64,000 bases of DNA from Cupriavidus sp. D384. Lineage in GTDB: Bacteria; Pseudomonadota; Gammaproteobacteria; Burkholderiales; Burkholderiaceae. The stretch lies in assembly GCF_001652915.1 (NCBI RefSeq), contig NZ_BBQI01000024.1, forward strand, positions 124,001 through 188,000, in the 5' to 3' direction. Below the pieces are notes generated by a model that was not told the origin of the DNA, ran no database searches, and saw only the letters and a list, made by a program, of their open reading frames with translations. A program made the position numbers and the translations under genes. Shown in pieces: positions 1-8,761 of this stretch. Numbering within the stretch: the stretch's first letter is position 1; every line of letters starts with the position of its first letter.

Positions 1-1
1 C

Positions 2-496
2 GGCACGAAAGCGGGCGCGTCGGCGGCCAACACGATAGCGTTGGGCCTGGCCGTGGCATCGGCCGTGCGCGGCATCGCCATTGGTGACCAATGTCAAGTC
101 AGCGCATCGCAAGCCGTGGCGATTGGATCGAGCGCCATCGCCAGCGCATTGTTTGCCGATGCGATCGGGGCGAATTCGCAGGCCACGCAGGGAGGCGCCA
201 TTGCCCTGGGAGCCAGCTCGACGGCCGCGGCGAACTTCGGCCTTGCCCTGGGCGGCCACGCAAAAGTCAGTGCGGAGTTCGGCGTGGCGCTTGGCGCGGA
301 ATCGCTCTGCGATCGTCCGATGACCGTTTCGGTTGGCCGCGAAGGCTTCGGTAACCGGCAGATCGTCAAGGTGGCCGCGGGCACGGAAGGTACCGACGCG
401 GTGAATCTCGACCAACTTCGCCAGGAACTGGTCGGCGTCGGGCGGCAGATCGCCGCCCTGGCGACGCGCATCACGGCCCTGGAAAACGCTGGCTGA
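2..496 (+). CDS. YadA-head-repeat protein, 3' part only
   Basis: The frame is open to the left edge, so the N-terminus is outside the window. About 164 residues are visible. They contain repeated head motifs of the trimeric-autotransporter type (AVAIGSSAIAS, AIALGASSTAA, GLALGGHAKVS, GVALGAESL), which form left-handed parallel beta-roll trimers in YadA. A neck-like motif GTEGTDAVNLDQL follows, then a short heptad-like helix (LRQELVGVGRQIAALATRITALENAG), then the stop. A complete trimeric autotransporter would continue into a stalk and a C-terminal beta-barrel anchor; neither is present before the stop at 494-496. It may therefore be a secreted or chaperone-type head protein, a tail-fibre-like protein, or a truncated adhesin. 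The family call is good; the function is open. Confidence 0.7.
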   Translation, partial: GTKAGASAANTIALGLAVASAVRGIAIGDQCQVSASQAVAIGSSAIASALFADAIGANSQATQGGAIALGASSTAAANFGLALGGHAKVSAEFGVALGAESLCDRPMTVSVGREGFGNRQIVKVAAGTEGTDAVNLDQLRQELVGVGRQIAALATRITALENAG

Positions 497-567
497 TCCC
501 CCGCCTGCGTGCTGGCATCCCGGCGTCCTGTCGGCGGGGCGCCAGCCCGTTGGCCCGGCGTTTAGTA

Positions 568-580
568 TTCATAATATGAA
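568..580. promoter_or_regulatory. 13-bp palindrome in AT-rich gap
   Basis: TTCATA-A-TATGAA is a perfect 6-1-6 inverted repeat in an AT-rich island (560-600) inside otherwise GC-rich DNA, upstream of the Sel1 gene. A TATATT hexamer at 583-588 could be a -10 box, with only a weak -35 about 17 bp upstream. It is a candidate promoter/operator for the gene at 705; no regulator is identified. Confidence 0.3.
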
Positions 581-704
581 TTTATATTTCTGATATTTGC
601 TACATGACATCGTTCAGGAGAATAGGCGCGTCGATGGATCGCCAACTACACTGAATTCATCGCCCTCGCTTTCCAGCCTGCCCTGCCGGCCTTCGGAGTT
701 CACC

Positions 705-1403
705 ATGCCTGCAACCGTCGCCTCGAAGATCCGTCTGGTCGTGCTGGCTCTCGCTGCGGCGGCCGGGTTACACGCCCAGGCGGCCACCGAGCCTCCCGCA
801 CCCGCCCAATCCCAGACCCGCGAAGCCGTTGCCGCCTATGAAGCCGGCCATTTCGATGCCGCGATCAAGGGCTTTGCCGAGGCGGCCCAGAAGGGCAACC
901 GGCTGGCCCAGTTCAACTACGCGATGATGCTGCTGCGTGGCGAAGGCACGACAGCCAGGCCGCAAGAGGCGCTGGTCTGGCTGCGGCGCGCCGCCGACAA
1001 CCAGATGACACATGCGCAGTACACATTCGGGGATCTGTACGAGCGCGGCGAGCTGGTGCCGAAGTCTCTGGAGGAGGCCAACCGCTGGTATGAGCGGGCG
1101 GCGCAGGGTGGCCATATCCAGGCGCAGATGGCGCTGGCGACCAACTACTTCACGGGGCGCGGCGTGCCGCTGGACTACGGCCGCGCCTTCACGTGGTACT
1201 CCAAGGCCGCCGCCGCCGGAGACGGCGGGGCGCAGTACATCGTGGGCAGCTACTACGAGCGGGGCTATCCGGGCATCGTGGACAAGGACATCGAGCAGGC
1301 CAAGATCTGGTACGCCCGGGCGGCCTCGCACGGCGATCCCGGCGCGCTGGCAAAGCTGCGGTCGTTGCTGGAAGAAGGCCTGCGCGCAAAGAACCAGATG
1401 TAG
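705..1403 (+). CDS. Secreted Sel1-repeat (TPR-like) protein
   Basis: This is a 232-residue protein. The start at 705 is chosen because it is preceded by CGGAG (694-698) and gives a clean signal peptide (MPATVASKIRLVVLALAAAAGLHAQA); the frame is open further upstream without a start signal. After a short Pro-rich linker there are about four Sel1-type helical repeats of 35-37 residues. Examples are AQFNYAMMLLRGEG, AQYTFGDLYERGE, AQMALATNYFTGRGVPLDYGRAF and AQYIVGSYYERGY, each followed by a W-(Y/L)-x-x-A-A block. Sel1 proteins are scaffolds for protein-protein contact, here predicted periplasmic. It precedes the transglutaminase operon by 96 bp on the same strand and could be cotranscribed, but there is no overlap to prove it. 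Confidence 0.8.
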   Translation: MPATVASKIRLVVLALAAAAGLHAQAATEPPAPAQSQTREAVAAYEAGHFDAAIKGFAEAAQKGNRLAQFNYAMMLLRGEGTTARPQEALVWLRRAADNQMTHAQYTFGDLYERGELVPKSLEEANRWYERAAQGGHIQAQMALATNYFTGRGVPLDYGRAFTWYSKAAAAGDGGAQYIVGSYYERGYPGIVDKDIEQAKIWYARAASHGDPGALAKLRSLLEEGLRAKNQM

Positions 1404-1499
1404 GCCGGCGCGGTTGCCGGACGCCTCCCGTCCGCAGGAACGGGCAGGCGGTACAACTCTTGCTAAGCCTGACGCTACACACAACCCCGGGGGTCGCCA

Positions 1500-4400
1500 G
1501 TGGTCACGCACGTCGCGCTGAGTCATGTCACACACTACCGCTATGACCGTCCGGTGCAGTTGTCGCCGCAGGTCGTACGCCTGCGACCGGCACCGCATTG
1601 CCGCACGCCGATCCTGTCCTACTCGCTGCGCATCGAACCGGTGCAGCATTTCGTCAACTGGCAGCAGGACCCGTTCTCGAATTACCTGGCCCGCCTGGTG
1701 ATTCCGGAGAAAACCACGGAGTTTCGCGTCACGGTGGACCTGATCGCCGAGATGGCGGTCTACAACCCGTTCGATTTCTTCCTGGAGCCGTCCGCCGAGA
1801 AGATTCCGTTTGCGTACGATGCCGGGCTGGCGCATGACCTGGCGCCCTACCTGGCGAAAGACCCGCTGACGCCGCGCCTTGCCGCCTTTGTCGACAGCAT
1901 CGACCGCGCGCCGCGCGCCACGCTTGATTTCCTGGTGGACCTGAACCAGCGGCTGCAGCGCGAAATCCGCTACCTGATCCGCATGGAACCGGGCGTGCAG
2001 TCGCCCGAGACCACGCTGGAGAATGCATCGGGATCGTGCCGCGACACCGGTTGGCTGCTTGTGCAGACGTTGCGGCATCTGGGCCTGGCCGCCCGCTTCG
2101 TGTCCGGATACCTGCTGCAACTGACGCCCGATGTGAAGGCCGTGGATGGGCCGGTGGGCGCCGAAGCCGATTTCACCGACCTGCATGCCTGGTGCGAGGT
2201 CTACCTGCCCGGCGCGGGCTGGATCGGGCTCGATCCCACATCGGGGCTGCTGGCCGGCGAGGGCCATATCCCGCTGGCCTGCACGCCCGAGCCCGGCAGC
2301 GCAGCACCGGTCAGCGGCGCGGTGGACGAATGCGAAGTGACGTTCGAGCACCATATGTCGATCTCGCGGATCTACGAATCGCCGCGCGTGACCAAGCCCT
2401 ATACCGATGCGCAGTGGACCGCCATCGACGCCGCCGGGCTGGCCGTGGACCGCCAGCTCCAGACGCTCGACGTACGGCTGACGATGGGCGGCGAGCCCAC
2501 TTTCGTCGCGGCGCGCGACCGCGACGGCGCGGAATGGAATACCGATGCGCTGGGCCCCACCAAGCGCGGCCTGGCTACCGAACTGGTGCACAAGCTGCGT
2601 GCGCGGTACGGCGAGGGCGGCTTCCTGCATTTCGGCCAGGGCAAGTGGTATCCCGGCGAACAATTGCCGCGCTGGGCGCTGTCGATCTGCTGGCGTGCCG
2701 ACGGGCAGCCTTGCTGGCAGGACCCGTCGCTGTTTGCCGACGAACGCGAGCCCCACCACTACACGTCGGCCGATGCCCAGCGCTTTCTCGAAACCCTGAC
2801 GCGCCGGCTCGGGCTCGACGCCGGCACCGTCACGCCCGGCTACGAGGATGTCTGGTACTACCTGTGGCGTGAGCGCCGGCTGCCCGTCAACGTCGATCCG
2901 TTCGAGGCGAAGCTCGACGACGAACTGGAGCGCACGCGGCTGCGGCGGGTGTTCGACGCCGGCCTGTCCAGCGTCACCGGCTACGTGCTGCCGCTGGCGC
3001 GCGACGATCAGGGCGGCTGGCTGACCGGCCGCTGGTTCGTGCGCGACGAACGCATGTACCTGCTGCCCGGCGATTCGCCAATGGGCTACCGGCTGCCACT
3101 CGATTCGCTGCCATGGGTGTCGAAGGCCGACTATCCGTGGCAGTTCGAACAGGACCCCTTCGCACCCCGCGCGCCGCTGCCGGCGGCGGTACCGCTGCGC
3201 GCGCAGTCGCCGGCCGCCGCCTACAGCCCGGCGGCAATGGCCGCACGCCGGTCCGAGGCACGGGGCCAGGCGCGCCCGGGTGGCAAGGCCGCCGCGCAGG
3301 CCGTGGCGCCCGCGCGCGGAGAATCGGCCCGCGACACCATCCGCACGGCGGTCTGCGTGGAGGTTCGCCACCCGAGCCGCGCCGCCGGTCCGGCTGTCGA
3401 GCTGAAATCGATGGAAGACAGGCGCGGCATTCTCTATGTGTTCATGCCGCCCCTGACCGTGCTGGAGGATTACCTGGCGCTGCTGTCCGAGGTGGAAGCC
3501 ACCGCCGCCGAACTGGGCTTCAGGATCGTGCTCGAAGGCTATCCGCCGCCGCGCGATCCGCGCCTGAAGCTGCTGCAGGTGACGCCCGACCCGGGCGTGA
3601 TCGAGGTGAACATCCATCCCGCCGCCAACTGGCCGGAACTGGTGGACCACACCGACTACCTGTACCAGGCCGCGCACGAAACGCACCTGTCCACCGAGAA
3701 GTTCATGCTCGACGGGCGCCACACGGGCACCGGTGGCGGCAACCACTTCGTGCTGGGCGGTGCCACGGCGGCCGACAGCCCGTTCCTGCGCCGGCCCGAC
3801 GTGCTGGCGAGCCTGATCGCGTACTGGCACAACCATCCGTCGCTGTCGTACCTGTTCTCGGGGCTGTTTATCGGCCCGACCAGCCAGGCGCCGCGCGTGG
3901 ACGAGGCGCGCAACGACCAGGTCTACGAACTGGATATCGCGTTCGCCGAACTGCGCCGCCAGCTTGACCTGTGCGAAGTGGTGGGCAATGGTCTGGTGCC
4001 GCCGTGGCTGATCGACCGCATCCTGCGCAACCTGCTGGTCGACGTGACGGGCAACACGCACCGCTCCGAGTTCTGCATCGACAAGCTCTACTCGCCCGAT
4101 GGTCCCACGGGCCGGCTGGGCCTGCTGGAACTCCGGGCGTTCGAGATGCCGCCGCATGCGCGCATGAGCCTGGTGCAGCAACTGCTGCTGCGCGCGCTGG
4201 TGGCACGCTTCTGGCGCACGCCGTACACGGCCAGGCTGACGCGCTGGGGCACGGCGCTGCACGACCGCTTCATGCTCGGCACCTTCGTGCAGATGGATTT
4301 CGACGATGTGCTGGCCGAAATGCGCGCTGCCGGCTTTGTGTTCGAGTCGAGCTGGTTCGCCCCGCACTTCGAGTTCCGCTTCCCGCGCGTGGGCGAAGTC

Positions 4401-4922
4401 GACGTGGCGGGGCTGTCGCTGACGCTGCGCACGGCGCTGGAGCCGTGGCATGTGATGGGCGAGGAGGGCGCGTCCGGCGGCACGGTGCGCTATGTGGATT
4501 CATCGGTGGAGCGCATCGAGGTCAGCGTGCTGGGCATGAACGACAACCGGCATGTGATCACGGTCAACGGCCAGACCATCCCGCTGCAGTCCACCGGACG
4601 GGCCGGAGAATTCGTGGCGGGGGTGCGATATCGCGCCTGGGCGCCGCCGTCGTCGCTGCACCCGACCATTCCGTCGCACGCGCCGCTGACATTCGACGTG
4701 GTGGATACGTGGATGGACCGCAGCCTGGGCGGCTGTCAGTATCATGTTTCGCACCCGGGCGGCCGTAATTACCAGACATTCCCGGTCAATGCGTACGAGG
4801 CGGAAAGCCGGCGCCTGGCGCGGTTTTTCGCGATCGGGCATACACCGGGACGGTCGGTGGCGCCGCCGCCACGCCGCAGCCTGGAATTTCCGTTCACGCT
4901 GGACCTGCGAGACATTGCCTAG
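1500..4922 (+). CDS. Transglutaminase-like + DUF2126 fusion protein
   Basis: This 1140-residue cytoplasmic protein starts at GTG 1500; there is no signal peptide. The N-terminus (residues 1-90) is the beta-rich domain typical of bacterial transglutaminase-like proteins. Next comes a transglutaminase core with an apparently intact triad: Cys180 in GSCRDTGWLL, His229 in LHAWCEVY and Asp245 in GLDPTSG. From about residue 320 to the end lies a DUF2126 region (TMGGEPTFVA start; IEVNIHPAANW; GTGGGNHFVLGG). A low-complexity Ala/Pro/Arg linker occupies residues 560-620. DUF2126 has been proposed, from comparative genomics, to be a glutamine-synthetase-fold amide ligase; that is prior inference, not shown here. 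It is the first gene of a three-gene operon with an ATP-grasp/Alpha-E protein and a second transglutaminase. The operon is predicted to make, attach or remodel a peptide. The real substrate is unknown. Confidence 0.85.
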   Translation: MVTHVALSHVTHYRYDRPVQLSPQVVRLRPAPHCRTPILSYSLRIEPVQHFVNWQQDPFSNYLARLVIPEKTTEFRVTVDLIAEMAVYNPFDFFLEPSAEKIPFAYDAGLAHDLAPYLAKDPLTPRLAAFVDSIDRAPRATLDFLVDLNQRLQREIRYLIRMEPGVQSPETTLENASGSCRDTGWLLVQTLRHLGLAARFVSGYLLQLTPDVKAVDGPVGAEADFTDLHAWCEVYLPGAGWIGLDPTSGLLAGEGHIPLACTPEPGSAAPVSGAVDECEVTFEHHMSISRIYESPRVTKPYTDAQWTAIDAAGLAVDRQLQTLDVRLTMGGEPTFVAARDRDGAEWNTDALGPTKRGLATELVHKLRARYGEGGFLHFGQGKWYPGEQLPRWALSICWRADGQPCWQDPSLFADEREPHHYTSADAQRFLETLTRRLGLDAGTVTPGYEDVWYYLWRERRLPVNVDPFEAKLDDELERTRLRRVFDAGLSSVTGYVLPLARDDQGGWLTGRWFVRDERMYLLPGDSPMGYRLPLDSLPWVSKADYPWQFEQDPFAPRAPLPAAVPLRAQSPAAAYSPAAMAARRSEARGQARPGGKAAAQAVAPARGESARDTIRTAVCVEVRHPSRAAGPAVELKSMEDRRGILYVFMPPLTVLEDYLALLSEVEATAAELGFRIVLEGYPPPRDPRLKLLQVTPDPGVIEVNIHPAANWPELVDHTDYLYQAAHETHLSTEKFMLDGRHTGTGGGNHFVLGGATAADSPFLRRPDVLASLIAYWHNHPSLSYLFSGLFIGPTSQAPRVDEARNDQVYELDIAFAELRRQLDLCEVVGNGLVPPWLIDRILRNLLVDVTGNTHRSEFCIDKLYSPDGPTGRLGLLELRAFEMPPHARMSLVQQLLLRALVARFWRTPYTARLTRWGTALHDRFMLGTFVQMDFDDVLAEMRAAGFVFESSWFAPHFEFRFPRVGEVDVAGLSLTLRTALEPWHVMGEEGASGGTVRYVDSSVERIEVSVLGMNDNRHVITVNGQTIPLQSTGRAGEFVAGVRYRAWAPPSSLHPTIPSHAPLTFDVVDTWMDRSLGGCQYHVSHPGGRNYQTFPVNAYEAESRRLARFFAIGHTPGRSVAPPPRRSLEFPFTLDLRDIA

Positions 4923-4979
4923 CGCATTTCGCGTGCCCGGTGTGTCCGGCGTGCCCACCCCACAGGAGAACCGTCAGCC

Positions 4980-7682
4980 GTGCCGCTGCAGTCGTCGCTG
5001 CCTTTCGATGGACCGGACCTTGCCGACGCGCCGGCCGCCCTGGCGGGCCGGTTGGCGCTGCCCGTGCCCGACGGCCATCGCGACGAACTGCGGCTGCCCG
5101 ATGGCACGCTGCGCGAGCCGTGGGCGCGCTTCTTCCGCATCCTGGACGACCTGCGCCCCGCCGCGCTGAACGCCCATGCGGCGGCCGTCTCGCGCCGGAT
5201 TCGCGACAACGGCGTGACGTACAACGTCTACGCCGACCAGGGCGGCGGCGCGCGGGCCTGGCAGCTCGAGGTGTTTCCGTTCCTGGTGTCGGAGTCCGAC
5301 TGGGCCGTGATCGAGGCCGGCGTGACCCAGCGCGCCACGCTGGCGAATGCCGTGCTGGCCGATATCTACGGCCCGCAGACGCTGCTCAGGCGCGGGCTGC
5401 TGCCGCCGGGGCTGGTCTACGGGCATCCCGGCTACCTGCGCCCGCTCAAGGGCTACCAGCCACCGGGCGGCAGCTTTCTGCAGACCATGGCGGTGGACCT
5501 GGTGCATACCGACAATGGCTGGACGGTCATCGCGCATCGCACCGAAACGCCTTCGGGCATGGGTTACGCGCTGGAGAACCGGCTCATCATCTCGGGCCAG
5601 TACGCCGAAGCGTTTCGCGAACTGCGCGTGCGGCGCCTGCCGCCGGCCTTTGCGCAGCTGATCTCGACGCTTGCGCACGCGGCGCCGGCCGTGCCGGTGG
5701 GTGCGGCGGAGGAGGGCGCCGGCGCAGGCATGGGTACGGGGGCAGGGACCGGCACGGGGCGGCAGATCGTGCTGCTGTCGCCGGGCCCGTTCAACGAGAC
5801 CTATTTCGAACACACGTTCCTGGCCCGCTATCTGGGTATCACGCTGGTCGAGGGCAAGGACCTGACCGTGCGCAACGATGTGGTGTACCTGAAGACGTTT
5901 GGCGGGCTGGAGCGCGTGGACGTGATCCTGCGCCGGCTCGACGATGTGTTCTGCGATCCGCTGGAGCTGCGCAGCGATTCCATGCTTGGCGTGCCGGGGC
6001 TGCTCGAAGCGATGCGCGCGGGCAACGTGGTGGTGTCGAACGTGCCCGGATCGGGCTTCCTGGAGTCGCCGGCCATCCATGGCTTCCTGCCCGGCATCGC
6101 GCAGGCATTGCTTGACGAACCGCTGGTGCTGCCATCGGTCATGAGCTGGTGGTGCGGCGAGGCCGCCGCACAGGAAGAAGCGCTGCGTCTGCTTGATGAA
6201 GCATTCGTGATGCCCACCTATCCGCGCACCCCGGCCGATGGCTCGCTGGGCATGGAAAAGGGTTTGCAGCGGCTGGACGCATGGCGCGACCGCATCGCCG
6301 AAACGCCAGATCGTTATACGCTGCAGGCACCGTTGCCGCTCTCGCATACGCCATGCTGGGAACCCGATACCAACGGCGGTGGACGGATCGGTTCGCGGGC
6401 GGCCATGCTGCGCGTGTTTGCGGTGGCCGATGGCAATGGCGGCTGGCAGGTGATGCCGGGCGGTTTCACGCGATTGGCACCGCCCCATCTGGAAGCCGTA
6501 TCGATGCAGCTTGGCGGCACCAGTGCCGACACCTGGGTGCTGTCGAACCAGCCCGCGCAGGGGCTGATGCCCGCGCCGTCCAGCCATGCGCGCCCGGGGG
6601 CGGGATCGCCCTCGCCCCGTACGGCGCTGCCGTCGCTGAGCACGGCGGCGGTGACGCGGCCGCTGGCCGTATCGAGCCGTGCGGCCGAGAACCTTTACTG
6701 GGCCGGCCGCTATGCCGAACGCGCGGAGAACGTGGTGCGCGTGTGCCGCCAGATCCTGGGATCGATCGAATCGAATGACGAGACCGACGACGGCACGCTG
6801 AACATGCTGGGCCTGCTGGCGCAGTGGTTCGGGCTGGTGGCGCCGCACACGCCGTCGCCGCAGGCGTCGCTGCGCGTGTTCGAACGCAGCCTGGTTTCCA
6901 CGCTGGCCGATCCGAACGCGGTGACGGGGCTGATGCCAACGCTAGCCAGCCACGCGCGCGCCGCCAACGAGATCCGCAACCGGCTGTCCAACGATCATTG
7001 GCGCACCATACTGGCCGCGCGCAATGACTTCCAGGATGCCATGGCCGATGCCGCGTGCCCGGCCGTCGCGGCTGGCCACGGCGAGGGCGCCTACGACCGT
7101 TCCAGGGTGCTGGCCGCGCTGGAGCATCTGTCGATGCAGCTCGGCGCGATCAGCGGCGCGCAAGGCGACCGCATGACACGCGACGAAGCGTGGCGCCTGG
7201 TGTTTATCGGCCGACATATCGAGCGGCTCGGCACGCTGGCGCTATTCCTGGAACTGGCGGAGGGCAGTGGCGCGCTGGCATCGCGCAGCGGCTTCGACAT
7301 GCTGCTGCACCTGTTCGACAGCACGCTGACCTACCGGTCGCTGTTTCCGGGCCGTAGCGACGTGGCCGCGCTGGTCGACCTGCTGGTGCTGGAGCCGACC
7401 AATCCGCGCGGCCTCTACGGCGTGCTCGATCGCCTGCGCGACAAGCTCGCGCAACTGCCCACGGGCGCCACCGGCCAAACGCGCGTGCCGCTGGCCGAAC
7501 TGTTGCCGCCGGCCAGCGCGCTGCCGTCGCGCTCGCTGCTGTGCGAACGCGACAAGGATCGCTATCCGAAGCTGGCAGCGCTATGCGACCAGCTTGGCGC
7601 GCGCATGGCGAAGCTGTCCGACGAAATCGGCGGCCGCTACTTCAGCCATGCCGGCGTGGCACCGGAGACTGACCTGCCATGA
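4980..7682 (+). CDS. Circularly permuted ATP-grasp + Alpha-E fusion
   Basis: This is a 900-residue protein from GTG 4980, with AGGAG at 4964-4968. Residues 1-550 match the circularly permuted ATP-grasp family (DUF404/DUF407 type), with family blocks DNGVTYNVY, GYLRPLKGYQPPGG, RTETPSGMGYALENR, LSPGPFNETYFEH and VEGKDLTVRNDVVYLKT. ATP-grasp enzymes join a carboxylate to an amine or thiol using ATP. A Gly-rich insert occupies about residues 243-260. From about residue 565 an Alpha-E domain begins (SRAAENLYWAGRYAERAENV) and continues as an all-helical domain to the end. The two domains are separate neighbouring genes in many bacteria and are fused here. The last codons overlap the next start (ATGA at 7679-7682), so translation is coupled. 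The ligase chemistry follows from the family; the substrate is unknown. Confidence 0.87.
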   Translation: MPLQSSLPFDGPDLADAPAALAGRLALPVPDGHRDELRLPDGTLREPWARFFRILDDLRPAALNAHAAAVSRRIRDNGVTYNVYADQGGGARAWQLEVFPFLVSESDWAVIEAGVTQRATLANAVLADIYGPQTLLRRGLLPPGLVYGHPGYLRPLKGYQPPGGSFLQTMAVDLVHTDNGWTVIAHRTETPSGMGYALENRLIISGQYAEAFRELRVRRLPPAFAQLISTLAHAAPAVPVGAAEEGAGAGMGTGAGTGTGRQIVLLSPGPFNETYFEHTFLARYLGITLVEGKDLTVRNDVVYLKTFGGLERVDVILRRLDDVFCDPLELRSDSMLGVPGLLEAMRAGNVVVSNVPGSGFLESPAIHGFLPGIAQALLDEPLVLPSVMSWWCGEAAAQEEALRLLDEAFVMPTYPRTPADGSLGMEKGLQRLDAWRDRIAETPDRYTLQAPLPLSHTPCWEPDTNGGGRIGSRAAMLRVFAVADGNGGWQVMPGGFTRLAPPHLEAVSMQLGGTSADTWVLSNQPAQGLMPAPSSHARPGAGSPSPRTALPSLSTAAVTRPLAVSSRAAENLYWAGRYAERAENVVRVCRQILGSIESNDETDDGTLNMLGLLAQWFGLVAPHTPSPQASLRVFERSLVSTLADPNAVTGLMPTLASHARAANEIRNRLSNDHWRTILAARNDFQDAMADAACPAVAAGHGEGAYDRSRVLAALEHLSMQLGAISGAQGDRMTRDEAWRLVFIGRHIERLGTLALFLELAEGSGALASRSGFDMLLHLFDSTLTYRSLFPGRSDVAALVDLLVLEPTNPRGLYGVLDRLRDKLAQLPTGATGQTRVPLAELLPPASALPSRSLLCERDKDRYPKLAALCDQLGARMAKLSDEIGGRYFSHAGVAPETDLP

Positions 7683-8662
7683 GCACCCAGCCGGACGATC
7701 CACCGGCCGAAGCCCGGCAGCCCGCACTGCCCGAGCCGCCAGCGCCAGCGCCAGTCACGCCGCCCGGCGCGCCCACCACGCTGGACGTGCACCACGTCAC
7801 CACCTACCAGTACGCATGGCCGGTGGAGCACGCGCAGCAGCGTGCCGTGGTGACGCCGCCGCCATACCCGTGGCAGGCGGTTGGCGCGCACCGTACCGAT
7901 GTGGAGCCGGCCCCGTCGCACCAGCACATGCGCACCGATGCATTCGGCAACAATGTGCTGCACTTCATGCTGGACGTGCCGCACGAGACGATGCGCCTGA
8001 TCACCAGCAGCACGGTTACGCTGACGCCGCGCTGGGCCGCGTTCGATGCAGCGCAGGGCACGCCGTGGGAAGAGGCGGCACAGCAGCTGCGCTACCGCGC
8101 CGGCCAGCCGTTTCATCCCGAGACGGAGTTCGCCTATGCCTCGCCGAACGTGGCGCTGCACGCCACCCTGCGCGACTACGCGCTGCAGAGCTTCACCCCG
8201 GGCGTGACGGTGGCCGCCGGCGCCATCGACCTGATGCACCGCATCCACGCCGATTTCGAGTATCACGGCGAGACCACAGAAGTGCATACGCCTGCGCTGG
8301 AGGCCTTTGCGCTGCGCAGCGGCGTGTGCCAGGACTTTGCGCAGGTGATGATCGGCTGCCTGCGCTCCATCGGCCTGGCCGCGCGCTATGTCAGCGGCTA
8401 TCTATGCACCGACCCGCCGCCGGGCGAGCCGCGCCTGCTGGGCGCCGATGCCTCGCACGCCTGGGCTGGCGTATGGTGCCCCGCCAACGGCTGGATCGAC
8501 CTCGATCCCACCAACGACGTACTGGCCGACACGCGCCACGTCACGCTTGCCATCGCGCGCGACTACAGCGACGTGCCATTGCTGCACGGCGTGATCGTCG
8601 GCGGCGGCGAGCATACGGTGGAGGTGGAGGTCAGTGTCGTGCCGGTTGCCGGGGTGGTCTAG
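7679..8662 (+). CDS. Transglutaminase-like cysteine protein
   Basis: This is a 327-residue protein. A Pro-rich N-terminal tail (1-35) is followed by the beta-strand N-terminal domain (LDVHHVTTYQYAWPVEHAQQ) and a transglutaminase core. The core keeps the Cys-His-Asp triad: Cys217 in GVCQDFAQVM, His260 in ASHAWAGVW and Asp276 in WIDLDPTND. Bacterial proteins of this fold act as proteases, amidases or acyl-transferring enzymes. It overlaps the preceding ATP-grasp gene by 4 bp and is the last gene of the operon; a hairpin terminator follows 43 bp after the stop. Having two different transglutaminase cores in one operon suggests one acts on the product of the ligase and the other on a donor or acceptor, but this is inference. 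No signal peptide is visible. Confidence 0.87.
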   Translation: MSTQPDDPPAEARQPALPEPPAPAPVTPPGAPTTLDVHHVTTYQYAWPVEHAQQRAVVTPPPYPWQAVGAHRTDVEPAPSHQHMRTDAFGNNVLHFMLDVPHETMRLITSSTVTLTPRWAAFDAAQGTPWEEAAQQLRYRAGQPFHPETEFAYASPNVALHATLRDYALQSFTPGVTVAAGAIDLMHRIHADFEYHGETTEVHTPALEAFALRSGVCQDFAQVMIGCLRSIGLAARYVSGYLCTDPPPGEPRLLGADASHAWAGVWCPANGWIDLDPTNDVLADTRHVTLAIARDYSDVPLLHGVIVGGGEHTVEVEVSVVPVAGVV

Positions 8663-8705
8663 CGCGTTGTCGCACAACATTTGCGGCCCACTGATCGGAT
8701 AAAAA

Positions 8706-8740
8706 AAACGGCCACGCGCGAACGTGGCCGTTTCTTTAAA
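8706..8740. terminator. Bidirectional intrinsic terminator
   Basis: The perfect stem CGGCCACG (8709-8716) / CGTGGCCG (8723-8730) has a 6-nt loop. It is flanked by an A-run on the left (8701-8708) and TTTCTTT on the right, so it can terminate both the transglutaminase operon and the convergent gatB transcript. Confidence 0.9.
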
Positions 8741-8761
8741 GTGGGATCGGAACCAGCGATC

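Noticed and set aside
768..4451. 1227-codon open frame on the minus strand
   Set aside because: It is antisense to the Sel1 and transglutaminase genes, very rich in Arg, His, Gln and Gly with no motifs. It is a GC-bias shadow.
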